From: Thermomicrobium roseum DSM 5159
GTDB taxonomy: Bacteria > Chloroflexota > Chloroflexia > Thermomicrobiales > Thermomicrobiaceae
DNA length: 64,000 nucleotides
Assembly: GCF_000021685.1 (NCBI RefSeq)
Contig: NC_011959.1
Coordinates: forward strand, 868,001-932,000
Reading direction: 5' to 3'
Shown here: positions 51,675-60,761 of the stretch, piece by piece
How positions within the stretch are numbered: position 1 is the first letter of the stretch
Layout of the letters: every line of letters begins with the position of its first letter
Position numbers and translations under genes: made by a program
The notes under the pieces: generated by a model
The model's input: only the letters and a program-made list of their open reading frames with translations
What the model was told of the DNA's origin: nothing
Databases searched by the model: none

Positions 51675-52943
51675 TCATCCTTTCTCGGCATGGACTGCCT
51701 GTCGCTCGACCAGTCGCTCGAAGAGCCGGAGCTCATCGCGGACGTATCGGGTCACCAAAAAGTTCTCTCGAACGCGCGCCCGGCCTCGCTGGCCAACGAC
51801 TCGTGCCAGTTCGCGATCACGAAGAAGCTCGAGCACTCGCTCGACGAAAGCATCCTCGTCGAGCGGATCGACTAGGAAGCCTCCTTCTCCGTCTGCCATT
51901 TGCAGTACGATCCCGCCGCTGCGGCCAGCGACCACTGGGGTTTCTTTCCACATCGCTTCGCTGACGACCAGTCCAAATCCCTCACGAATCGACTTTTGTA
52001 CCACGACCCACGCCGAGTGCTGGAAAGCATTGACTTCGACATAACTGATCCCGGCCACATTCGTTCCGACCAGAATGTCCGGGTCCTTCTCCGCTTCCTC
52101 GCGGATTCGATCGTATAAGCGCCAACCTTCGGGATCGTCGAGCGCCATGGATCCCAGAAGCGCCAGTTGGACACCCGGCATCGCATCGCGCACGCGCCGG
52201 AACACCCGGATCACCCCGAACGGATCCTTCCAAGGATCGAAGCGGGAAACCTGAACGACCAACGGTCGAGACGCCACGACGCCGTACCAATCCAGGATGC
52301 GCCGCCTCAGCGTGGCTGGCAGTGGAAGGTTCTTCGGGCTCAACGGATCGATTCCAGGCGGGAAAATGTCGACAGTACGGTCCCTGAGGGCCGGCAAGAC
52401 GAACTCGCGCATCGTGAAGACGTACCCGTCGTAGCCCTCGAGCCACGGCAGGAGAAATGTCTCTGCGGCCGGATACGGCTGTGATGTGTCGATATGACAC
52501 CGCCAAACCCATCGCGTCGCCGCCGTGGGAGCGAATGCTCGCAGCGCTGCTGGCTGCGGATCATGCACGACGATCACATCGTATTCAGCCGATAGCCCCG
52601 CCGCATTCGCCCGGTTGTTGATGAGATACACTTCTTCTGCGTCGGCAGAAGCCACGAACGGAGCACCTTGTAGACCGTTATGAAGTGCTTTCGTAACCTC
52701 GAAAAACCGGCTGTCACCCGCGATGACGAGCCAGTCGACCGACAGTCCGAGAGCGATTTCCAACGCGACACTCGAGCGCAACAATTCCGAGACGCCACCG
52801 CCATATGGTGTCGCATTGATGTGCGCCACCCGAAGCCCACGCAATCGATTACCGAGACGGATCAGTTCATCGATTTGCTCGGTCGGCACAAACTCCCGAT
52901 ATGACTCGATCGTGACCGGAGCGAGCCGCACGCGGTGCAGCAT
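51675..52943 (-). CDS. treT: Trehalose synthase TreT-type glycosyltransferase (GT4)
   Basis: 422 residues, typical of TreT. RVAHINATPYGGGVSELLRSS near residue 38 is the hallmark of this branch, followed by VHDPQPAAL, WRCHIDTS, PPGIDPLSPKN, QVSRFDPWKDP and the GT4 donor-binding region KSIREGFGLVVSEAMWKETPVV. TreT makes trehalose from NDP-glucose and glucose and is found mainly in thermophiles. Trehalose is a compatible solute and heat protectant. AAGGG lies before the ATG. It starts 3 nt after pncB and ends 7 nt before the DksA-like gene, within a stress-related run. Confidence 0.9.
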   Translation of the reverse strand: MLHRVRLAPVTIESYREFVPTEQIDELIRLGNRLRGLRVAHINATPYGGGVSELLRSSVALEIALGLSVDWLVIAGDSRFFEVTKALHNGLQGAPFVASADAEEVYLINNRANAAGLSAEYDVIVVHDPQPAALRAFAPTAATRWVWRCHIDTSQPYPAAETFLLPWLEGYDGYVFTMREFVLPALRDRTVDIFPPGIDPLSPKNLPLPATLRRRILDWYGVVASRPLVVQVSRFDPWKDPFGVIRVFRRVRDAMPGVQLALLGSMALDDPEGWRLYDRIREEAEKDPDILVGTNVAGISYVEVNAFQHSAWVVVQKSIREGFGLVVSEAMWKETPVVAGRSGGIVLQMADGEGGFLVDPLDEDAFVERVLELLRDRELARVVGQRGRARVRENFLVTRYVRDELRLFERLVERQAVHAEKG

Positions 52944-52946
52944 CGC

Positions 52947-54311
52947 TCAGAGCCCTTCACGCGAACGGACTCGTCGTTCTGCCTCGCTCTGCAACTGGGC
53001 CAGTCGCTGACTCAGCCGTACCGGATACCGTTCCACCGGCCTCAGTGAGCGCATCCATTCTGGGAACCGCTGCATCTCCTCCCGATGGTGAGCCCGCGCC
53101 TGCCCAAGCGTCGACGTTTCGACGATTTCACCGTCTCGCATCACTGGGCGTAACAACGGTATCCAGTCGGGACCTGGAGCTGGTTCGTCACGCAGCGCGA
53201 TCAGGTCCTCGACATAACGACCATCTGCGCCCACGCGACGCCAGACCTGCTTCGCACCGACCAGTGTTCGCTTACCGGTACTCAATTTGAGCACCGGCTG
53301 CCCTTCATACTCGACCAGTTTATAGGCCATGTCAGCGAGAGGGGCATCCGCGGACGTTCCCAACCGGGAGCCTACCCCATAGCCATCGATCGGAGCCCTC
53401 TTCGCTTCCAATTCAGCGATCTCGTACTCGTCGAGTCCCCCACTGGCGAAAATCTGGATATCCCGGAATCCCGCACGATCGAGAATCTCGCGAACCGCGC
53501 GACTCAGCTCAGCCAGATCCCCACTGTCCAAACGGACAGCTCGGACACGGCGTCCCTCCTGCGTGAGTTCGCGTGCGACGATGATGGCATGTTCGGCTCC
53601 GCGCAATGTGTCGTAGGTATCGATGAGAAGTATCGGATCACCAGGATAGGTGCGGGCGAAAGCCCGGAACGCATCCAGTTCGGACGGGAACGACTCGATG
53701 TACGAGTGAGCGACCGTGCCGCTGACCGGGATACCATACCGTTCACCGGCTAAGACATTGCTTGTTGCAGCAAACCCGGCTAGATAGGCTGCTCGCGCTG
53801 CAGTCAATCCAGCATCCAGACTCGGTGTTCGTCGCAAGCCGAAATCAACTAGCGTCTTGCCGGGAGCGACCAGAACACAACGAGCAGCTTTTGTTGCGAC
53901 GAGCGTCGCATAGTGAACGGAATTCAACACCAGCGTCTCGATGATCTGCGCCTGATCGATCGGCGCCTCCACCTCCAGGATCGGCTCGTCAGGGAAGACG
54001 ACCGTCCCCTCCTGCACTGCCCAGATATCGCCTCGAAAACGAAAGTGCACAAGCGAGTCGACGAAGCTGCGCCGTAATCCCGGAAGAGTCGCCAAGAAGC
54101 GGAGCGCCTCCTCTTCGAAACGAAGCTCGACGAGGCGCTCCAATAATTCGGCGATTCCGGCAGCCACGAGGAAGTGACGGTTCTCGGGAAACTTGCGCAC
54201 GAAAAGGCTGAACACCGCTCGGCCAGCATGACCCAGCGTGTGATAGCTCGACGCCATGGTCAATTCATAGAGATCGGTCGAAAGGGCGACTTCGAGGCGC
54301 GTCGGACTCAT
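52947..54311 (-). CDS. pncB: Nicotinate phosphoribosyltransferase
   Basis: 454 residues. STDLYELTMASSYHTLGHAG, VFSLFVRKFPENRHFLVAAG, FGLRRTPSLDAGLTAARAAY, GTVAHSYIESF with the autophosphorylated His, LLIDTYDTLRGAEHAI, AVRLDSGDLAELSRAV and FASGGLDEYEIAEL place it in the NAPRTase family. It feeds nicotinate into NAD via nicotinate mononucleotide, with ATP hydrolysis. GGGGGA lies just upstream of ATG 54311. It is third in the minus-strand run after hpf and the sigma factor (24-nt gap) and 3 nt before treT. Confidence 0.95.
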   Translation of the reverse strand: MSPTRLEVALSTDLYELTMASSYHTLGHAGRAVFSLFVRKFPENRHFLVAAGIAELLERLVELRFEEEALRFLATLPGLRRSFVDSLVHFRFRGDIWAVQEGTVVFPDEPILEVEAPIDQAQIIETLVLNSVHYATLVATKAARCVLVAPGKTLVDFGLRRTPSLDAGLTAARAAYLAGFAATSNVLAGERYGIPVSGTVAHSYIESFPSELDAFRAFARTYPGDPILLIDTYDTLRGAEHAIIVARELTQEGRRVRAVRLDSGDLAELSRAVREILDRAGFRDIQIFASGGLDEYEIAELEAKRAPIDGYGVGSRLGTSADAPLADMAYKLVEYEGQPVLKLSTGKRTLVGAKQVWRRVGADGRYVEDLIALRDEPAPGPDWIPLLRPVMRDGEIVETSTLGQARAHHREEMQRFPEWMRSLRPVERYPVRLSQRLAQLQSEAERRVRSREGL

Positions 54312-54335
54312 CTTTCCCCCGATCGCACAGCAAAC

Positions 54336-55037
54336 CTACGCTTCCAGGTCCTGCCGGCGCTCGCGGAGAAGATCGGCCAGGAACTGGCGACTGGCCTCGA
54401 TGATCCGCGGAACCCGCTCGACTGGTACCCCTTCGGCGAGCGCGATTTGTTCGTCCGACCAGCCATCGACCTTCAAGAGGAAGATCTCGCGCCAGCTTTC
54501 GGGTAGACGCTCCAGTGCCTCGTCCAGAATCTGTTGCGTTTCCTCCGCGAGGACAACGTCTTCGGGAATGTCAGCGGTCGGATCAGCTAAAACATCGATG
54601 AGGCGGACAACTTGGTCGGGCCATTCATCCCCCTGATATCCGACCGGCTCTTCGAGTGATCGCTCGTGCTCGAGCCGGCGTCGCTCCTGCTCGACGAGTT
54701 GGCGCACCACCCGGCGAGCTGTCCGCCGAAGCCATCGGTAGAGTCCGCGCTCAGGCGCCTCACGCCAATGCTGGATCGCTCGGAGGAGCACTGCATCGGT
54801 CACATCCTGTTCATCGAGGACACCCGACGGAATGACCCCGAAAGCGACGAAGCGGCCAATTTCTCGCCGCACGAATCGCCGCAATGGCCGGTACTGTTCG
54901 GCGAGCTGCTGAGCCAGCCATTCCCGTCGCGACACACTTTCCAGTCCACGATCCTGCTGAGCGATGGTCTCGAGATGCTCGCGCAGCCGAGCGAGCAATC
55001 GATGTCGTTCCGTGTCCATCCATCCTGTCGTACTCAT
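54336..55037 (-). CDS. RNA polymerase sigma factor-like protein (ECF-type sigma-70)
   Basis: 233 residues. Residues about 48-130 correspond to sigma region 2 (LRRFVRREIGRFVAFGVIPS, DVTDAVLLRAIQHWREAPER, GLYRWLRRTARRVVRQLVEQ). Residues about 170-225 are region 4: ALERLPESWREIFLLKVDGW followed by SDEQIALAEGVPVERVPRII, a helix-turn-helix. It is an ECF-like factor with a long linker. No anti-sigma factor is adjacent. The start overlaps the hpf stop (ATGA). It probably controls a stress or stationary-phase regulon, given hpf, treT and the DksA-like gene in the same unit. Confidence 0.8.
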   Translation of the reverse strand: MSTTGWMDTERHRLLARLREHLETIAQQDRGLESVSRREWLAQQLAEQYRPLRRFVRREIGRFVAFGVIPSGVLDEQDVTDAVLLRAIQHWREAPERGLYRWLRRTARRVVRQLVEQERRRLEHERSLEEPVGYQGDEWPDQVVRLIDVLADPTADIPEDVVLAEETQQILDEALERLPESWREIFLLKVDGWSDEQIALAEGVPVERVPRIIEASRQFLADLLRERRQDLEA

Positions 55038-55447
55038 CGCTCACGCTCCGGCGTCGATTCTTCCCCTTCACTGGCACTTTCCTCTTCGACCGGTGCGATC
55101 GGCGGCCGTGCCAAGCCCGGGTGGATACGGGCGCGGCGGATGAAGGGCTCATTCCGCCACTTCGCCAGTTGTCGATCCAGCTCATCGTACAGGTCATCAA
55201 AAGCATCCCGCAGGGCCTGTGCCGGATTTTGCCCCTCTCCCTTCGCCACGATGTCTGGCCCAGGGATCCGAAGATGCAACTTGGCAACGTAGGTATCGCT
55301 CCGCTGCAAATGCTCGACCGTGATATCGAGCAACTTGAGGTCGTCCTCCAAGTCAGCGAGCTTCTTCTCCAAGACCCGTATTTCCCGCTCGACGATGTGG
55401 TTCACCTTGTCCTGACTCACGCCCAGATCGTGATAACGGATCCGCAT
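55034..55447 (-). CDS. hpf: Ribosome hibernation promoting factor / RaiA-like
   Basis: 137 residues. MRIRYHDLGVSQDKVNHIVE, then EREIRVLEKKLADLEDDL and KLHLRIPGPDIVAKGEG, ALRDAFDDLYDELDRQLAK is the S30AE (HPF/YfiA) fold. An acidic Glu/Ser-rich tail of about 25 residues replaces the long dimerisation domain, so it is the short form. It binds the 30S subunit and inactivates ribosomes in stationary phase. ATG 55447 has GGAGG eight nt upstream. First gene of the run; divergent from hsp20 with about 170 nt between, which should hold both promoters, though I could not fix them. Confidence 0.85.
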   Translation of the reverse strand: MRIRYHDLGVSQDKVNHIVEREIRVLEKKLADLEDDLKLLDITVEHLQRSDTYVAKLHLRIPGPDIVAKGEGQNPAQALRDAFDDLYDELDRQLAKWRNEPFIRRARIHPGLARPPIAPVEEESASEGEESTPERER

Positions 55448-55615
55448 CGTCTGTCCCTCCCGTGTCACTCCCCACCAGAAACGGGGCATGCATCGTGCCA
55501 CACAGCATACCTGATCGCCGTATCGACTTGCCCATCTTCACGCGTCATCCGCTTTGCGGTATCCTATGAACGGTATCAGCTGGTTGGCAGCCAGTGCAGA
55601 GGGAGGGAAGGTGCC

Positions 55616-56047
55616 ATGAGCATCACAACGTGGAATCCCTGGCGCGAACTCGAGACGATGCGCGAACGGGTCGACCGCCTGTTCAGTGAACTCGCTCGTT
55701 GGCGAGGGGGCGAAGAACTCGGTATTCCTATCGATTTGCAGGAGACTGACGACGCACTCATCGTGCGAGCCTCGCTCCCCGGTTTTCGCCCGGAAGATAT
55801 TTCAGTGGAAATTCGCCAAGGCGTCCTCACTATTCGAGCTGAAACGAAGGAAGAGCGCGAAGAGACAAAGGGAACCTGGCACATCCGCGAACGACGCGTC
55901 GGTAGTGCCTATCGGGCAATCACGCTCCCGGTTCCAGTTCGGGAAGACGAAGCACAGGCTACTTATCAGCACGGCGTACTCGAAATCCGGATCCCGAAGG
56001 CAGAGGCAGCCGAGCGCCGTCGTATTCCTGTCCAGGTTCGTTCCTGA
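55616..56047 (+). CDS. hsp20: Small heat shock protein, Hsp20 family
   Basis: 143 residues. MSITTWNPWRELETMRERVD is the usual short N-terminal arm of bacterial class A sHSPs. The alpha-crystallin domain covers about residues 38-130, with ALIVRASLPGFRPEDISVEI, GVLTIRAETKEE and the signature AITLPVPVREDEAQATYQHG-V-LEIRIPK. The C-terminal RRIPVQV supplies the IxI/V anchor. It is an ATP-independent holdase. GGGAGG lies nine nt upstream. No CIRCE element is visible. A terminator follows. Confidence 0.95.
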   Translation: MSITTWNPWRELETMRERVDRLFSELARWRGGEELGIPIDLQETDDALIVRASLPGFRPEDISVEIRQGVLTIRAETKEEREETKGTWHIRERRVGSAYRAITLPVPVREDEAQATYQHGVLEIRIPKAEAAERRRIPVQVRS

Positions 56048-56071
56048 AGCCCCCAGACGCTTCCGTACCAG

Positions 56072-56112
56072 GGCGACCCCGCTCCTGCGATCCAGGCGGG
56101 GTCGCCTGTTTC
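56072..56112 (+). terminator. Terminator after hsp20
   Basis: A perfect 11-bp stem GGCGACCCCGC / GCGGGGTCGCC with a 13-nt loop is followed by TGTTTCT. It lies between the convergent hsp20 and RNR genes and could hinder transcription from both sides. Confidence 0.75.
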
Positions 56113-56122
56113 TCCGTTCGGT

Positions 56123-57892
56123 TCAATAGCGAGTTCGGTCTTCTGGAATCACATCTTCACCGACGCAGCTCAAACAGTGCCCGAGAACCTGGAGGACCTG
56201 ACCTCGCGGTGCACCTTCGCGATAGACTGTCACACCCTTGCAACCCAGCTCATGCGCGAGCAGGAATGCTCGGCGGACGTCATCGCGTGTTGCCTCGTAC
56301 GGGAGATTGATCGTCTTGCTGACGGCGTTCTCGACGTGGCGCTGCACCGCGGCCTGCACTCTGATATGCTCTTCCGGGCTGATTTCTGTCGCAACACGGA
56401 AGAGTCGCCGGAGCTCCTCCGGCAAATCGGTGCGATGACCGATCCGTCCAGTGACTTCGATCTCGTGGAGCAGTGCTGGATCGTACTTCCCGATCCGACT
56501 CAGTTCGCGCAAGAGGAGCGGATGCGGCTCGACTATGCCCACGAACTCGCCGACATGACGGTACGCCAGCGCATACAGTGGCTCGATCCCACTACTGCAT
56601 CCAGCGATGATGCTGATGCTTCCCGTCGGCGCGACAGTCGTAACGGTGGCATTGCGTCGTGGTGGTTCCCCACGAGCAGCATAACGGCTGATCGGAAAAT
56701 TCGGAAACGGTCCGCGCTCCTCAGCCAATCGACGACTCGCCTCGACCGCAGCAGCCTGCACCAAACCCATCACTCGATCAGCCACCGCAACGGATTCGTC
56801 TGACCCATACGGAATGCGGAGTGCCAACAGCAGGTCAGCGAATCCCATGATGCCGAGTCCCACTTTTCGATTCGCCCGACAGATCGTCTCGATTTCCACC
56901 TTCGGGTAACGGGATACCTCCACCATATTGTCCAGGAAGCGAAGAGCCAGCCGAGCTGACTCCTGCAGACCTGCTTCGTCGAGAAAAGCTCGATCACCGC
57001 GTTCGACAATGAACGCACGCAAATTCAAGGACCCGAGAACGCACGCTTCCCATGGGTGCAGGGGTACTTCTCCGCAAGGGTTGGTCGCTTCCAACGGTCC
57101 GAGCGCCGGCACCGCGTTATCGCGCTGGATTCGGTCGTAAAAGAGTAGGCCAGGATCACCGACCTCCCATGCTGCGTCGACCATGGCATCGAACAACTCA
57201 CCAGCATTCGCTTGCGCGAAGGGAAGTCCCGTTCGAGGATTGATCAAAGCGATCTCGCGTCGCTCAATGGCTGCCCGCAGAAAGTCATCGGTTACCAGAA
57301 CGGAAAAATTGAAGCGCGAGAAGAGAGCGGGATTCCGTTTGGCATCGATGAACTCGCGCACGTCAGGGTGATCACAGCGCAAGACGGCCATGTTCGCCCC
57401 GCCACGAACACTTTCGGTCGCGATCACGTCACTCGCGACATCGAAAATGCGAATGAAGGAAACCGCTCCCGACGACGGACGGCGAGTCGAACGGACAAGG
57501 TCGCCGCGCGGTCGAAGATGAGAAAAGGAAAATCCTGTCCCGCCACCGGTCTGCTGAATCTTTGCAGCATCCCGCACCGCCCCGAAGATTCCATCCAAGG
57601 AATCAGGAACCGGTATGACGAAACAGGCGAAGAGTTGCCCGAGCTGCGTTCCCGCGTTGATCAGTGCTGGAGTATTAGGAAGAAAGCGTAGGGTCGTCAT
57701 CAGTTCGTAGAACTTTTCGGCAATCTCCGCACTGCGTGGGCCTCGCGGAAAGGCATCCTCTGCAGCAGCGACCGCTCGTGCGACGCGCCAAAAAAGCTCT
57801 TCCTCGGTCTCGATGATCCGGCCCTCTTCGTCCCGACGGAGATAGCGGAGGCGAAGCAACGATCGAGCAGAATCGCTCAACTCCAGCGGCAT
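56123..57892 (-). CDS. nrdJ: Ribonucleotide reductase, class II (adenosylcobalamin-dependent)
   Basis: 589 residues. N-terminal RFLPNTPALINAGTQLGQLF, KIQQTGGGTGFSFSHLRPRG, the first redox Cys in VLRCDHPDVREF, the active-site NPCGE within LEATNPCGEVPLHPWEAC, and SIIAGCSSGIEPLYALAY match NrdJ. The C-terminal CLSC pair would re-reduce the active site. It reduces ribonucleotides to deoxy forms using B12 and works with or without oxygen. The ATP-cone domain found at the N-terminus of some RNRs is absent. Start ATG 57892 has GGAGG seven nt upstream; 46 open codons further upstream lack support. Confidence 0.9.
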   Translation of the reverse strand: MPLELSDSARSLLRLRYLRRDEEGRIIETEEELFWRVARAVAAAEDAFPRGPRSAEIAEKFYELMTTLRFLPNTPALINAGTQLGQLFACFVIPVPDSLDGIFGAVRDAAKIQQTGGGTGFSFSHLRPRGDLVRSTRRPSSGAVSFIRIFDVASDVIATESVRGGANMAVLRCDHPDVREFIDAKRNPALFSRFNFSVLVTDDFLRAAIERREIALINPRTGLPFAQANAGELFDAMVDAAWEVGDPGLLFYDRIQRDNAVPALGPLEATNPCGEVPLHPWEACVLGSLNLRAFIVERGDRAFLDEAGLQESARLALRFLDNMVEVSRYPKVEIETICRANRKVGLGIMGFADLLLALRIPYGSDESVAVADRVMGLVQAAAVEASRRLAEERGPFPNFPISRYAARGEPPRRNATVTTVAPTGSISIIAGCSSGIEPLYALAYRHVGEFVGIVEPHPLLLRELSRIGKYDPALLHEIEVTGRIGHRTDLPEELRRLFRVATEISPEEHIRVQAAVQRHVENAVSKTINLPYEATRDDVRRAFLLAHELGCKGVTVYREGAPRGQVLQVLGHCLSCVGEDVIPEDRTRY

Positions 57893-58063
57893 CCGTTCAC
57901 CTCCTCGCTGCATGTCGCACGTATCATGCCACCAGGGGTTCATGGACCCCAAGCCCGTTTCGCGTCTCTGTGTGCTCCATGTTGTCTGCCAGGACGGGTC
58001 GTCATACCGCCCGGCAGCAGATCGCGACAAAGTGACTAGGATATCCGACAGAAAGGGGATCCT

Positions 58064-58855
58064 GTGAAAGTAACCGTACTAGGCGGCAGTGCCGCTGCCC
58101 CCAATCCGGGACAAGGTTGCAGCGGATATCTTCTCGAGTGCGGAAGAACGAGCCTGCTCGTCGATTGCGGTCCCGGGATCTTACCGTCATTGCTCCGCTA
58201 CCGACGCTTGGACAATCTCGATGCAATCGTGCTTTCACATCTCCATCAGGATCACGTGTTGGACATCGTTCCCATGCGGTACGCGCTGAAATACGCACCC
58301 GCGTTGCACCGGCGCCGCATACCACTCTGGGTACCACCGGGAGGATCGCTCTTTCTCCAACGCCTGGCTCAGGTTCTGGCGCTCGGCAGCGAAGCTGCTG
58401 ATTCCTTCTTCGCCGAAACGTTCGAGATCGCCGAATTCGATCCCCAGTCCGTGCTCGAAGTCCCCGGCTGGGAAATCCGTTTCCATCCGACCCGGCACTG
58501 GATCCCATGTTGGGCTCTACGCGTTACGTGCCCCCACGCAACGGTCGTCTATACAGCCGATACCGGATGGGACGACACGCTCCCATCGTTTGCCCACGGA
58601 GCTGACTTACTGATCGCAGAAGCAACCTTGCCAGTCGAGAGCGAACCTGATGCACGAAGCGGTCATCTGACCGCATCGGATGCAGCAGTGCTCGCAGCGC
58701 TTGCTGATGTGCACGTGCTCCTCTTGACACACTATTGGGAACCGTTGGATGAGGCAAATACTCGGGCACTCGTCCATCGATCGTTTTCTGGTTCGGTACT
58801 GATCGCTCGAACTGGGTTGATCGTCGATCTCGGACCGAAAGGAGAGACGCAGTGA
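58064..58855 (+). CDS. MBL-fold metallo-hydrolase
   Basis: 263 residues of the metallo-beta-lactamase fold, RNase Z-like branch. KVTVLGGSAAAPNPGQGCSG at the start, the metal motif HLHQDH (LSHLHQDHVLDI), YTADTGW for the bridging Asp, and LLTHYWEP near the C-terminus for the last His. Family members cleave tRNA 3' ends, cyclic nucleotides or phosphodiesters, but the exosite of RNase Z is missing, so the substrate is open. Start is GTG 58064 with AAGGGG five nt upstream. It overlaps the P1 peptidase start by 4 nt (GTGA). Confidence 0.85.
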   Translation: MKVTVLGGSAAAPNPGQGCSGYLLECGRTSLLVDCGPGILPSLLRYRRLDNLDAIVLSHLHQDHVLDIVPMRYALKYAPALHRRRIPLWVPPGGSLFLQRLAQVLALGSEAADSFFAETFEIAEFDPQSVLEVPGWEIRFHPTRHWIPCWALRVTCPHATVVYTADTGWDDTLPSFAHGADLLIAEATLPVESEPDARSGHLTASDAAVLAALADVHVLLLTHYWEPLDEANTRALVHRSFSGSVLIARTGLIVDLGPKGETQ

Positions 58856-59769
58856 CAGCACCGCGCTCCGTGCCCGGCTTCTCTCTCGGTCACTGGACGC
58901 ATCCCTCGGGACGGACCGGTTGTACGGTGATCCTCGCCGAGCGTCCTGCGCTCGCTGCTTGCGATGTTCGGGGTGGTGCGCCAGGAACACGCGAAACCGA
59001 ACTCATGAGGCCCGGTAGCCTCGTCCGCCACGTCGACGCGGTCTTGCTGACAGGCGGCAGCGCATTTGGGCTGGCGGCTGCCGAGGGCGTCGTCCGGTGG
59101 CTACACGAGCACGGTCGCGGCTTTCCGACCGAGGTCGCACCCGTGCCGATCGTTGCCGCTGCCGTCCTCTACGACCTGACAGGTCCAGAAGTACTCTTTG
59201 CCGATGCGAGCGCTGGTTACGCAGCGTGTGCTGCTGCGATTCCGGAGGGCTGGTACTCGGGACGCTTGGGAGCAGGCGCCGGAGCGACCGTGGGGAAATT
59301 ACTCGGCCGTGCCAATGCCAGTCCCACCGGGCTCGGGAGTGCACTCCTCCGAGTCGGAGCGCACGTCATCGGTGCCTTGGCCGCAGTCAATGCGATCGGT
59401 GAGATCGTCGACCCGGCGACTGGAGTAACGCGTGCCGGTATCCGCAGTCAGGACGGTACCTGGCTCGAAAGTCGCAGGCTGATCCTGTCCGGTCATTCAC
59501 CGGCCTCGGGACTCGGTACGAACACGACACTCGTCGTCGTTGCCACGGACCATCCGATCGACCATGACGCCCTCTTCCGCATGACTGTCGCCGCCCATGA
59601 TGCGATCGCTCGAACCATTCGACCTGCGCACACGATCTACGATGGTGATACGGTTTTCGTACTCGCGAGTGCGGAGACGAACAAGCTCGATCCAGCGGAA
59701 GTCCTGCGCATTTGCACGGCGACCGAAATTGTTGTCGAACAGGCGATTCTGGCTAGTATCCCGCAATGA
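58852..59769 (+). CDS. P1-family peptidase (DmpA/S58-like aminopeptidase)
   Basis: 305 residues. VPGFSLGHWTHPSGRTGCTV, CDVRGGAPGTRETELM and VDAVLLTGGSAFGLAAAEGV form the N-terminal part of the DmpA fold. The autocleavage region near residue 220 reads GLGTNTTLVVVATD, where family members split before a Ser or Thr that becomes the N-terminal nucleophile. Such enzymes release N-terminal residues, including D- and beta-amino acids. Start is GTG overlapping the MBL gene's stop, so they are coupled. The TIM-barrel gene follows 56 nt downstream. Confidence 0.85.
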   Translation: MTAPRSVPGFSLGHWTHPSGRTGCTVILAERPALAACDVRGGAPGTRETELMRPGSLVRHVDAVLLTGGSAFGLAAAEGVVRWLHEHGRGFPTEVAPVPIVAAAVLYDLTGPEVLFADASAGYAACAAAIPEGWYSGRLGAGAGATVGKLLGRANASPTGLGSALLRVGAHVIGALAAVNAIGEIVDPATGVTRAGIRSQDGTWLESRRLILSGHSPASGLGTNTTLVVVATDHPIDHDALFRMTVAAHDAIARTIRPAHTIYDGDTVFVLASAETNKLDPAEVLRICTATEIVVEQAILASIPQ

Positions 59770-59825
59770 TGGAGAGAGCGGTCTCGCAAACGGCACCGGG
59801 TGCTAGACTAGTAGAGGTACCAAAG

Positions 59826-60704
59826 ATGACCCGGAGCAGCCTTCCGATGGAGATTCTCGTTTCGACAGGTTCACTGCCGTGGCTTCCTCTGTCCGCTCGT
59901 TTGCAGCTGATTCGCGAGGCAGGTGCTGACGGTGCCGAACTGCTTCTTCAGCGCCGTCCTCGCGAGCGGGAGGCTGAAACGATTCGGGAGATCAGCCGAG
60001 AGAGCGGTCTTCCGGTTCGTTCCCTCCATTCGCTGCTTCGCTTGCGCTCCGTATCACCCGATATCCAAGCAGTGGATGTTGAGAGTTCAGCCCGGCTCGC
60101 TGCCGAACTCCCTCGATGCTCGATCCTCGTCGTCCATCCTCCGATCGGCGCAGAACGCGAACAGTGGACGACAGTTATGAGGCGAATCGAGCGTTCACGC
60201 CCAGAGCATCTTCGGATCGGTCTCGAAACTCCGGGACAGCATCGGCGAGGCCAACGACCTGCTCCATTCGACAATTTGGAGTTTCTCGTGCGCTACGCGG
60301 AGGAATGGGATCTCGGCATTGTATTCGATACTGCACACGCAGCGAGCCTCGGATGGGATTTGCAAGCAGCCCTCGCACTTTGCTTGCCTCGACTCGTCAA
60401 CGTCCACCTGAGCGATGCCAGTGACCGCGAATGGTGGATCGGTTTCCTCAACTCGATCGTCCGCGACCATCGCTGTCCGGGAGACGGAATCTTGCCCTTG
60501 CGTCAGCTTCTCCAATTTCTCCGCGACCAGGGATACCGCGGTTTCGTCACGCTCGAGCTGAGTCCGCTCGCGCTTTTCTCGCTTCGTCGCGGCTCGATCG
60601 TTCGTGTGCTCCAGAAAGCGATCGCCTTCGTCTGCGAAGCCATCGGAGAGCCGGCACCTGGCCGATCATCTCCCGGTCGCGAACCACCAACGAGAAGACG
60701 CTGA
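59826..60704 (+). CDS. Sugar phosphate isomerase/epimerase-like TIM barrel
   Basis: 292 residues of the xylose-isomerase-like/AP endonuclease 2 fold. Strand-end motifs are seen: AGADGAELLLQRRPRE, ILVVHPPIGAERE, LRIGLETPGQHR for a metal Glu, LGIVFDTAHAASLGWD for Asp/His, LVNVHLSDASDREWW, and RGFVTLELSPLALF for the last Glu. It probably needs a divalent metal; the reaction is unknown. A basic Pro/Arg tail ends the protein. GAGG lies 8 nt before ATG 59826; ATG 59847 is the other option. It converges on rpsI with 57 nt between. Confidence 0.75.
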   Translation: MTRSSLPMEILVSTGSLPWLPLSARLQLIREAGADGAELLLQRRPREREAETIREISRESGLPVRSLHSLLRLRSVSPDIQAVDVESSARLAAELPRCSILVVHPPIGAEREQWTTVMRRIERSRPEHLRIGLETPGQHRRGQRPAPFDNLEFLVRYAEEWDLGIVFDTAHAASLGWDLQAALALCLPRLVNVHLSDASDREWWIGFLNSIVRDHRCPGDGILPLRQLLQFLRDQGYRGFVTLELSPLALFSLRRGSIVRVLQKAIAFVCEAIGEPAPGRSSPGREPPTRRR

Positions 60705-60761
60705 GGTTGCTCACCCCAGCGTTTCCCGTCACCGACGTCAACGAGGCACTTTTCCAGTAGT

